A DNA stretch of 64,000 bases from Dactylorhiza incarnata. Its lineage: Eukaryota; Streptophyta; Magnoliopsida; Asparagales; Orchidaceae. The translations under genes were made by a program, and so were the position numbers. Numbering within the stretch: position 1 is the stretch's first letter; each line of letters begins with the position of its first letter. Location of the stretch: contig JAWHQI010000229.1 of the NCBI GenBank assembly GCA_033032865.1, positions 2,627,001 through 2,691,000 of the forward strand, given 5' to 3'. The notes beneath the pieces were generated by a model. It worked only from the letters and a program-made list of their open reading frames with translations. It made no database searches and was not told the DNA's origin. Below, piece after piece: positions 29,402 through 41,400 of the stretch.

Positions 29402-32400
29402 GTAATCCTTCCTTAGGGTCGTATTGTATGTACGTAAAACCTATGAAAGTTCATTCAATGGAAGATAAATGATTTCTATGAGTTCTATGGTCTATTGATC
29501 TATCAGAAATCCTTTGAGAAGCTCGAACCTGACATGCTTGTGGTATTGGGTGATATCATGGCCAAGACGACGAAGCTTGGAAATAGCGATTGGCCGGCGG
29601 TGCTGCAGCAATTTTATCGAGTCATTGGTCCATTAGGAGGAGTACAGCTTGTCGTTGGTCTAGGAGAGAGGGATGTTGGGGAGTGCCATGAATTAGATAG
29701 AGAATTTGTTGGTAAAATCGCTAGCCATCTTCCAGGATTGGACCGAACGGGATCCGCATCTTTCAAGTTTGAAAATATCAGCTTTTTTCTGATCAACTCA
29801 ATCCCTTTACTCTGCAATGAGAATCCTCTGCGATTTGCAGTGGAAAAACTGATAGAGAGTGAAAGCTTTGATCTAAGAGCACAGATGAAGGATTCGCCAG
29901 TGGAAGCTGGTGTATCCGATGAGATGGACAAACACAGTGATGGATTTCCCAAATTGAAAACTCATCCACCTTCTGGTACTGGGCCTGTTCTTTTACTTCA
30001 CTTCCCTCTTAGCAGAGCAGCAAGAGACTATGAAAGAAGTAGCATTCTTGGTGAAAATCTTCAGAAATTGGAAAGCAAGTTTACTAGCCATGCTGACAGG
30101 TGGTTAGAAATTCTTGTTTCTTCAGTTCCTCTGCAAACTTTCTATGAGCTTATCATCCATGCTATTAATGATGATATCCTGGAAACTTAGTCTAGATGAA
30201 TACCTCTCTTTTGAGAGTATATAATGCTCCCATTTTGATAAAAAAAACCATGTTTAGTTCAGTAATGTTGGTTCTATTTTGATTGTAGATAGTTCTTGTT
30301 AATGTTTTAAATTCTATATTTTGACTTGCTTTTAAATTTTATAGCTTGAAATCATCCTACCTTAGACCAAAGCATGTTCTTTCTGCTGTGTATACTATTT
30401 GATAGCAGTATGAATGTAGCTGGGTAAGATGATTAAAATTGCATGAAAGCATCATCCTAGATTTTTGTGCACACTTACATAAGAATCCACTACTACTATT
30501 TGGATGATAAGCACTTCAAGTTTAGTTTCTAGAACCTAGTTGTAGGTGTATTAGGAAAAAATGCTTTTGACTCTACGGGGAATCGCCTATAAGGTTTATG
30601 ATGAACAAAAAGTAAAACATAAAAAACATCAAGCAAACAAGGAGACCAAATTTTACGTTGAGATAGCCCTGATTTTTGTGCACACTTACATAAAAATCCA
30701 CTGCTACTATTTGGATGATAAGCACTTCAAATTTAGTTTCTAGAACCTAGTTGTAGGTGTATTTAAGGAAAAATGCTTGACTATTCAGGGAACCGCTTAT
30801 AAGGTTTATGATGAACAAAAGGTAAAACATAAAAGACATCAAACAAGGAGACCAAGTTTTACGTTGAGATATCCCTGATTTTTGTGCTCACTTGCATAAG
30901 AATCCACTACTACTATTTGGATGATAAACACTTCAAATTTAGTTTCTAGAACCTAGTTGTAGGTGTATTAGGAAAACATGTTTGACTCTACAGGGAATCA
31001 CCCATAAGGTTTATGTCGAACAGAAAGTAAAACGTAAAAAGCATCAAGAAAACAAGGAGACCAATATTTAAGTTGAGATAATCCAACATTTATGTTAGAA
31101 GAGAGATGATCTAATATAGCAAACATAAGCCACAAAAGATGCATGAATAATTAGATGTCCACAAGCTCCTCTCATACCCATGCATAACCAAGCACTCATC
31201 AATGGATGCCAAAAATACAGAAATTGGTTTTATCTTAGAGCTTAATCTTGCCTTGTTGGTCTTCTTGAATTCTACCATTTTTCCTTGGAACAAGGACACT
31301 TTAGCCAGCACTGAGTTGCAACAACTCAAACCCTCGTGGAGAATGTCACCATCGGCCTTTTGACTATGGTCATGGGTCTTCGAGTCTTCCTAATAATGTT
31401 ATACCTTTGTTATCTTGTCTCTTTGTCCTTGGTCCTTCAATATGAACTTGTTGATCTTCACACAAAATAAAACTGTTAGTTCCCCACTACAACAACTTTG
31501 GTTGCATTTCGTTGGTTATTTGAATTCAAAGATGGAAAATCAAGAAATTTTCTCCTTTTGTCATTTGTTGTAGAAGAAAAATCTCAAGACTAAGTACCAT
31601 ATGTTGTCGACTGCTTAAAAAACCAAGAGGAATAGTTTTGTAGCTCCGACCTCTGAGAAAATTCAATCATATATTTTTCATGTAGTGGCTAACTTAAATG
31701 ACACCAAGAAAAGGAAAACTCAATGTTGATGCTTTATGTAAACCTATTATGGTTGAGATTTTTTTCTATCACTTTGTAACTGTTTTTAGTACTCTTAGTG
31801 GTTCGCCATATACAACTTTAAGAAATTCAACATACTTTTAGCACATATTTTATCTTAATGAGTACCAAATCATTTTGAGATACTCGATAAAGTTTTTTAC
31901 CCCTTTATTCGGCCGTTCCTCTAAGAGGGTGTTATGTAACAAGTGTGCAATGCCCACCGGAACTCATGGATTTTATGGTCAAACTTATGAATTAATTTGA
32001 GGATATATGACTTTCTTATTAGGACAAGCAGTTCAAAAGGATTGTTCTTCCATCAAATATTTTTGATTTTCTCGGATATTCATGTTAAAATTCCCATGGA
32101 TTTGTTTATTTGTTTATTGGCTTCATATAATTAAGAAAACACTAGTTTTCTTGTGACATCTTGCTCATGCCTCTCAGCAAAGGTGCTATTCTATAATGTT
32201 TCATTAGTCCTGCTAACTGAGCAGTCATTCAGATCGGCCTTCTAATGGGGTTGAATACCATATCTACGGGCGGTCCTCTTGCAAATAGGGTATATGTTGT
32301 TACACAATTTTTAAAAGTTATACCTTATTCCCAACCTTTAGGTTACATTATCACATACTTTGATTTCATATTTCAAATTTGAAATATATACACAGTTTTT

Positions 32401-35400
32401 TTGGATTATAATTTGGAACAGTCTTTCTATAGATTCATCACACATTATAAGAAGATATTCTCTTTGCTCTCTAATCTATTCCATAAAATCTACTTCCATA
32501 TAAATTTTGTTAGCACGAACCAAGTTTCCTATGCATTTTATTTCCATTGTCTACATTTTACTAGGATCTTATTATTTCCCTTTTTACTGTATCTATTGTT
32601 CAAAATCTCTAGATCTCTGGTCACTTCCCTTAGTTATTTTATCTTGTTTTCTTCTTTGTATCAATTTTATTGTATAACCATAAAATTATGATTCTTTGTT
32701 TTCCTTAGTATCATCACATCTAGCCATCTTATAATTAATATTAGTCCTAGTTGTACTCAAATTTTACCTCTGTAAAAAGCACTATTATTTTCCTTAATAA
32801 CTTATTGTACCCTCTCTTTCCCCCACCAGGTCTTTTTATCAGTAAATGATTTATTTCTAGATCCTCCTAAATTATTTGCAGCAATCTTCTTAGGCTCAGT
32901 TTGGTTCAGCTGCAGCGACTGGAGAAGCAGTGATGGAATAATCAGCTGTTTTGCGAAGTGACGACAGAATCTGTGAAACTGTTTGGAAGAACAACATTTG
33001 CAGTGCTGTTTCAAACGGAAAAGACGTTTAAGTTGTTTGACATGTACCTCTGCAAACCAACAAACGAGGATCGAATCAGGAGAAATGCTAATTATCAATC
33101 AAGAATCTACAAGAAATTAGTTCGGAAGAACCTACAAGAAATTAGGTCGAAAGAACCTACAAGAAATTAAATGCAATGTACGACAGCCAGAACATGCTCG
33201 GGGACACAAGGAAGATAGACATTGCATTGAAATCGCATAAATCAAATCGAATCCAAGAAATGCTCATCAGGGTTATTACGGAGCTCGAATCGCGATGATG
33301 AGGAAAGGGAGATAATAGAGATGAGATACCTTGGCAAGACTGACGTAGAAGTAGAGCGGCTTCTTGTTGGTAGAGACCACGACCTCCGGATCTTTGATTG
33401 CCTCCGCCATTATTATCGCAATCGCCATCTCCCGTGTCTCCGATCTCTCTCTCTCCTCTCTTTGCTCTCGTCGGATTGCGTCTTCAGGAAAACACGATGA
33501 CGAGATGGGGAAGAACTGTCGTGGGCGGTCGACGACTCCTCCGACAAGAATAGAAGGCTGGAGAAGGAGGGTCGAGGACGGGTGAGTGCGAACAGGAATA
33601 CGACGGCGAGAACGAATCGCAGCCTGCGCGATTCTGGAGTCGAGAAAAATTTTGACGACTCCAAAATCGTTATTTTCTGCGATTGCATCGGTGGCTTCTC
33701 CCACTGCATGGCTTCATTTCGCTGTTTGGCGCGGCGTTTTTAAAACTAGCGGCACGCTACTCTAAAAACGCCGTTCCAAACAGAGCCTTAATGAAGCTAG
33801 TTATCTTAATCCATTTGACTCTATTAGAACTTTAGTTTATTTTTTTAACATTTGAATTTTTCATCTTTGAAATTAAATTTCAAATCTTAGGGCAATTTTT
33901 TTTCAAATATACCTCCATGCTACTATATATTGTGCGGTCAAACTTTCTTCCAAATCACCGTACAAACTTTGCAAGTAGTTTCCCATTTTTCTAAGCAAGA
34001 AGACTCTAATTGTGATATACTGATATTGTGAACCCACTTTTGTAAGCAACTTAAAGTTCTCATTTCTTAATATATGTGTTCACTGTTGCAAAATCATAGG
34101 CTCAACTAAATTATGTATAGCTTTCTCCCATTGTATTTCTTTCCTATTGCATACCCATCACCATGAATTATCTTATAGCCCATCCAATTAGAAGCTATAT
34201 GCTCATTCTCCAAGAGTTACCATTTCTTTCTTAGGTGTATGTTGTAGTAATGCGTTCATCTCTTTTCAAGATTGATCTTTTAATTTACTCTTCCTCTAAT
34301 CCTTGTGTAAGTTCCCAAATCCATGTAGCAAATTTAATGGTAATACTGGATTTGGACAATCCTTATTATTTTCACCACAAATGAGTTAATTTATGGCATT
34401 GCTTAGGAGTATCTTGCCAACCCTTGCTTATCTTGCACCATAATTGGGTTAAATTATGGTGCGTCACTTAAGAGAGAGGTCTTAGTGTTCATTTACCTTT
34501 ATTTAACCACGTTCATGTTATGTTGTTGTACGTCATATTTGGGGAACATCCTAGAGCTAGTGAAATTTAAATTTGGATTTATTTAATTTATTTGACATGA
34601 GTTTTATGATTGGACGTCGACTCTTCGATATTTCTCATTCGGGTTAGGGACAATAACTTACATGACTAATCGAACTTAAATACACAGTATAATCAATAAC
34701 AATTACTGATAAGATATGTAATTATACAACATAATCTTTGTTGTGGATATCTTCCGACATGGCCGACATGTCGTCCGACATAGAAGTTTCATGGACAAAA
34801 CGACATGTTTTCGATATTTTTTTAAAAAAATATCCTTTTGGAATATTTCATCTGATATATCCGCTATCAATTGATATATTCACTGATATATTGGCCGACA
34901 TATCCCGACATTATATCGATTGACTTATTTCAATTTATTTTATTTAGTGTATATGGTCTAATAGACAATAAACCGAAATTGTCTCATTGCTAGGTTGTTT
35001 TGTATCCTTCCTCTGACTTTTTTCCCTATCCCCGTCCGTCATTGACTTCAATTCTGCTTGACCATCAGAATTTAGAATGAAGGTTCCTTATCTTCCATCG
35101 TAATCGACGACTTCCTGACTTCCTCTTACTTGCGTTCATGCATTATACTGTTATTAATTGTATAATATAAAATGTTTATACTAGTTTGGTAGATTTAGAG
35201 TTTAATAAATGTTAAATTATTAATACATTAATATATATAAATAAAAAATGATTACATATATATATAATTATGTATATAGATAATTAATTATTAAAACCCG
35301 ACATATGAAATATCCCCGATATATCCCCCGACATATTAAAACCGAGATGAAAAATCTAAACCGACGTGTCCCCGACATACCATGACAGTGTTGTAGATGT

Positions 35401-38400
35401 CGGCCAACATAAAGGTTTTGAGGATAAAATGCCATGACATCTATATTTTAAGCAAAATTGTCATTTTTAAAAATATCGCCTGATATGTCGCGTGAAATTT
35501 CGCGACCGTTATATCGTCGAGAGTATTAAATTTTTTTTTTCATTTTTTGAAGAGCCAAACAAAAAATATTTGGTTTCGTGCTTCATTTCGTGCATCTCTC
35601 TAAGTCTCGTCGATGACTTTCTCATCTCGCTCTCATTTGATGATCTTTATGTCGTTTATTGCAGTCAATGTTTTAAATATCGGATGTCGTCGACATATTG
35701 GATTATGTTTTTAAATGTCGGAAGTCGAAGACATGTCGGGGATATTTTAAAATATCGGATTTCCATGTTTTATAAATAAAATGTTTATTTTTATGTATAC
35801 TAACTATAATTATATGTTATAAAAATAGAAAAATAATATAACAAATAAATAAAAAATGAGCCATTTATATTACAAAATAAAATAGAATAGTATCTAAGAT
35901 AAATATTATTAACAAATACAAAATGATACATTGTAAAATATATTTAATAGTATACAATAATTTAATTTTGATAACAATAAACATACATAATATAATATTC
36001 ATAGGTGATTTAAACATATGATGCTAGTCTGCTAATATAACATAAAATAAAATAGCGGGCGATATATTTAAAAGTCGTGTCGGCCGATATATCGGATAAA
36101 ATCGGACATGTCGGCTTATATTTTACAAAAGGACATAATCTATTTTTTTTAGAAAAACATATCGTTTTGCCCTAAAAAATGACATGTCGGGAGACATGTC
36201 GGACATGTCGGAGGACATTTAAAACAATGATTGCAGTCGACGTCTCTTTCTTTTTTAATTTATAAACATACATTATGCGTATATATGTCTACTGTGTAAT
36301 TTATGAGCATACATTATGTATACAATTATACATATTTATAAAAACTATGTATATATATGAATAAATTTATTTAAATATTCAAGTCCTACATTTTAAAATA
36401 TATTCGATATATTCCCCGCAATTCGACATTTCAAACTCAAACCGACATGAACTCAACATCCGACATCTGCAACCTTGGTCACCAATTCCCTCGTCATTAG
36501 AGTCCTCCACGTCCAGGTAAAAGAGCCTCTTGCAACAATGTCCACGAGCCTAATGCTCATCGCAGTTATAGCATAACCACACATTTCTCCACGAGACAAC
36601 CAACGAATATGTGAGGTTTGGGTACCCTCAGATCTTCCTTCCTGAGTCCTTGCACTCGGGGGTATATAATTACCCATATCTAGCTGAAGTTGATGTTCGC
36701 ACAATCTGGCTAAACTCATAGCGGTCACCATGTCCCGAGGAGCCTTAAATTCGACTTCCAGTCGTTCGCGAAGCCCGACCATAAAGATGGCGGCTTGCAT
36801 CTCTGGGTGACATTCGACGGGGGCGGCGACATTCTGCGGGGACGACAACATTCGGCGTGGGCGACGACATTCGACGGGGGCGGCGATGCTCGGCGGGCGG
36901 CACTCGATACTCGGGGGCGGCGTCGGGAGAAGAAAGTTGGGAAATTTATATCTTTTAATTCAATTCTGTGAAGGAACGACGGAGAAGGAGAAGATTTATA
37001 GATTTGGAATGATGTTTTGGTGACCCGGCTCCAAATTCTAAGATTTTTTTAATGTCAGGATGATGATAGATGGGGTAGGAGTCGATGGAAGTTTAAAATT
37101 TGGAGCCAATTTGGTCAGGATTAGGTATGGATGATGAGAGATGGGCTAGGAGTCCTGGCATCTATTTGTTCAAAGTTTAGAGTTAGTCCAGATTATATAT
37201 ATAATACTAAAAACTGTCAAAGCACTAATTCATACCAGAAATGAATTAATTATCATACCAGAAATCAGAGGATTATCATACCAGAAATCAGAGGATTATC
37301 ATTCCAGAAATCGGAGGATTAAGCTTTGACAAATGAAAAAAACTGTCATTATGCTTGGGGTGAATTGAATAAAACTGTCAGTATGTTTATGAATATCCAG
37401 ATCTGGACAATATTGATCTCTACAATATTGATGAGTGCGAATAAGTCCGATCTGTGAGCTGGACAGTGTTGTGAGATACCCAGATTGTGAGCCTTCATAG
37501 TTTATTCATACAATATTGTCGGGGACATGTCTTCATTAGTTTATTCATAAAATATTGTGAGCTTTATTTCACTCAGAGTGTGAGCAAAACCTACTCATAG
37601 TTTATTATGAGCTATCAAATAAACTCAGAGCAAGAATGAACTCACATAAACTGTGAGTGAAGTAAACTAAACATATATCTAAAGATCTAAACACAACACA
37701 AAATAATCTAAACACATATGTAACACGAATTAACAAAGGAAATTGAACATTTAGAGCAACTTTAAACACAGATATTAACCACGGGTATGTGTACTTGGAG
37801 CAATGGAGGAGCAGAAATGACATAGTGGAAGTTAAAGAACCAGCAAGCTATGCGGGATGATGAAACTCACTAGTGGATAAGATTTTTTGAAATAAAAGTG
37901 TTGGAGATTGAGTTTATTATTATATTATTAGTTGTGTGTGAGTGGGTATTAGTCCCACATTGTCTGCCCGGTTTTTAAATGTATGGTATGTCCTATATAA
38001 TACCCCTAAGTGGATGAATATATTGCATCAAGTATTTCCCTCTTTACTTTCCAACATGGTATCAGAGTCGGAATTGACTCCTTCCTGAAATTTGGTTTCC
38101 CTAATTATGGGCAACGTACATTTCATGGTGGCTTCCTCTCTCGATTCCTCCTAATTTCTCCTCTCTCGTGTGTGTGCTAGTCTCATATCAACGCACTGTC
38201 ATCCCGTCGAGCCGTCATCTGTGCTTGATCTCCTCGACGCACTGCCTTAAGCGTCTACCACATCGTCGAAGGTTGCAGTGAATGTCGATCCCGTCTCACT
38301 GCTTTCGTTAGCTGTTCACAGAGATCGACTTCTTTCGGGACTTCTTCCCACTCGCTGGTTGCTGCCGCTTCCTCCCATCGAACACGATCCCGTCTCCTCA

Positions 38401-41400
38401 TGTCGAAGAGATCCTCGTTGAGCATCGATGTTGCTATTGTGGCTTGACGATCCCGTGGTCTGCTTCCCGCTCGCTTGCGACGATCCAGTCGAGCCCGTCG
38501 ACGCTCTCCTTCGTCAATCCCGTTAGTTGCTGCCACCATCGACCATCCAACGTCTCTATCAATTCTTCTGATTTTACAGAGTTCGACTTCATCTATCTGA
38601 CACCTACCAATCGTTGTGTGGTCTTCCTTGATGATCTCCTATCGATTCGTTGATCCCGCAGAGCGCTCGTGACTCTTTGTTGAACTTCGCTGTCGATGAT
38701 GAATTTCTCAGGAGGTCATGTCGCTGTTTTTCGTCGACCCCCTTCCTGTTCTTTGCCGACTGTGCATGAAGACTTTGTCTACTCATCCTGCCTGGAGCTT
38801 CCCCTGCCGTTGAATACTGTCAGTCCATCCGAGGCCGATGATGTTCTGCTGCTCCATGGCCTCGGCCATTCCGGATGCTACTCTCTTGGGTTTCTGACGC
38901 TTCCAGTTGCTGCCCGTATTTTTTTTGATGCCTTCCGGACGACTCCAACCGCTGCATCTCGGATTTCTATCAGTTCCTGCTGCTATCACCCCTTCCAGTG
39001 TGCTGATTTCTCTTGACAATGTTGAAGTTGTGTGGTAGTGTTTGTAGTTTTTTATGTGTCTTTAAATGTTGTTGCTTTGTTGTTGATGTTTAATATATGT
39101 GTGTCGTAGTCTTGCCTTCATGCACGTGTTATCCACGTGAGGGGGAGTGTTGGGACGAAGACGACTCAGATGATCTTTCCCGACTTTTCGCCCTCGTTTC
39201 ACACGGCCTCTAGGCTTATGTCGTTTGCTGTTATGCGTCTCCTCATATTTCTTTTGATTGGTCGTGTGTTGGGACACGACTGATGTTGGTATTCTAATCT
39301 CGGCGGGTTGTGTCGTGCGGGACCGTGTCGTATGGGACTGCCCTTTGTGTGGATTATCCCCGACGGATTATCCCCAGTTGCCCGTTGATGATTAGCCCCA
39401 CATCGTTTGTTCCCTTCCGCATGTTGTGTGTGTAGGTGATGTTGGTTGACCTTTCTATCCATCGGGTTGTATTGTGTGGGAGTATCCTTGGTCACCCGTC
39501 TGTTGATTTCTTTTTAGCGAGTCCACGTCGTGTGGGACCTGCGTCGTGTGTGGGTCTACGTCGTGTGTGGCTATGTCCCCGACTTGATTCCCCGGTTTGG
39601 AATTCCCTCGGTGGCTCGTCTGTCTGTTGTTTTGTCCCACATCGCCTACCTCCATTGACATTATTTTGATGTGTCCAAGCTGAAGGGTCCCCCTTCATCT
39701 TGAGGGGGAGTGTTGGAGATTGAGTTTATTATTATATTATTTGTTGTGTGTGAGTGGGTATTAGTCCCACATTGTCTTTCCGGTTTTGAATTCCATGTAT
39801 GTCCTATATAATACCCATAAGTAGATGAATATATTGCATCAAATATTTCCCTTTTTATTTGTTGAAATTGTTGAAGTGGAAGTTAGAGGACTTTTGGACC
39901 TGGGCGGTCTGGGAGAAGGTCGGGCGGTCTGGCGTGACCGCACGGCCTGGCGGTCTGCCTCTGCGGTCTGGCTTGTCTAAGCCTAGCTGCGGTCTCCTGG
40001 CTTGATCGCTGGTATGGGTCCAAGGCGGCTGAAGGTGAAGGCCGCGCGGTCTGTCTGTGACCGCGTGGCGGGTTGATCGTCTTCAGGTGTGCGCGATCTA
40101 TGCGTGACCGCGTGGCGGGCTGTCTTCTTCAAGACTGTGGCGGTCTGGTGTGACCGCACAGTTTGATCCAGGTTTTCCAGAATGCGGTCTGGTAGCTGAC
40201 CGGGCCTTCTGGTGGTATTCGCGGACTAAGGGACTTAGTCGCGCGGTCTCAGGTCGCGGTCTCAGGAGGAGACTGGTATGCGAGCTGGACGCTGTTCGCG
40301 GTCTCAGGTGGAGACTGGCATGCGGACTTGAGTTCGCGGGTTGATGGCGAACTGGCTGTGTTCGCGGTCTCGGACGAACACAGGGGGTGAACAGCTTCGG
40401 GCGGTCTGGCGATCTCCCTTGGAGTCGCGATCTGCTATGAGAGTGGCGGTCTCTCATAGTTGATGTTGAAGCTGGCGAGTTCACCAAAAATGAAGCAGGA
40501 GTATTGTTGCTGATCGCGCGGTGTGACCGGTCAGGTCGCGCGGTCTGGAGGGTGGTGATCCTATCTCATAGGGTGGTGACTGGATCAGGTTCCACGCCTA
40601 TAAATAGGAGCCACTGTAGCAGCAAATCAAGACACACCAAGTGTAAGCCGAGTTCTCTTCTTTCCTGCGGTCTCTATTTTTGTGACCGGGCGGTTTGCTG
40701 ATTGAACTCTTCTTGTGCAGCTTCTGCGGATAGTGCGGGCAGCAGTGATCACCTCTTCCTCTGAAAGTGTTCGGGCGGTCTGCGGATTGGAGTTGTGTTG
40801 CTGGAGTTCGGGAGGATCAGGAGTTCGGAAGGAGGGGTGCGGTCTGATCGGCGGTCTGGTGTTGTTCTGAGATCGGCAGCGGGTTGCGGTTTGGCGAGTT
40901 GCTGAGGTCGCAAGGGAGACCGCGCGGTCTCAAGTTTCTTCAACCTGTATTTGTTTTCCTTTGGTGTTTGTGCTGGCGAAATCATGTCTCGCCAAGCATG
41001 CCTTGCCTTGTAATTTGAAGTTGCTATCAATAAAGATCACTTGTTTGCCTCCATTTGTTTCTGGTTGTTTGGCTTGTGAACTCTAAGTTGACTAACTCCT
41101 GCTCGCTTCATAAAGATTCAAAAAATTTCACATTATTTCCAACAAAAAGCAATTTATATACCGACTTGGATGGAGTATAGCCCGCTTCAATTGTCTGTTC
41201 TTGGATGAAAAATCAAGGGAAGTTTGGAATTTTCAGTTAATTGAAAAATTAAAGCAAGTAAACTTCGAAGATCCTCTGTTCTTGAATGTAATATACTGAT
41301 GGAATACAACCTGTGCACTGACAGGCTTATCTTCAAAAAAATTTGAAGCCCAAAATAAGTATAAAGATGTTAATGGAAATCTGTAATTAATAAAGAAGTG

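Larger units (their letters stand above)
37899..41144 (+). mobile_element. Small non-autonomous LTR element (TRIM-like) with nested solo LTR
   Basis: Flanked by AAAAG (37894-37898, 41145-41149). 5' LTR 37899-38056 (158 bp, TGTTGGAGATTGAG..TTTCCAACA), immediately followed by primer-binding site TGGTATCAGAG (38057). A polypurine tract TGAGGGGGAG (39701-39710) precedes the 3' LTR, which starts at 39711. The 3' LTR is interrupted at 39860 by another solo LTR and resumes at 41138 with TCCAACA. The 1.65-kb interior encodes no recognisable retroelement protein. Confidence 0.9.

Noticed and set aside
33276..33704. 142-codon minus-strand ORF as an intact gene
   Set aside because: Only the 27 codons before a good splice donor resemble a known family; the remainder is leader and intron read-through.
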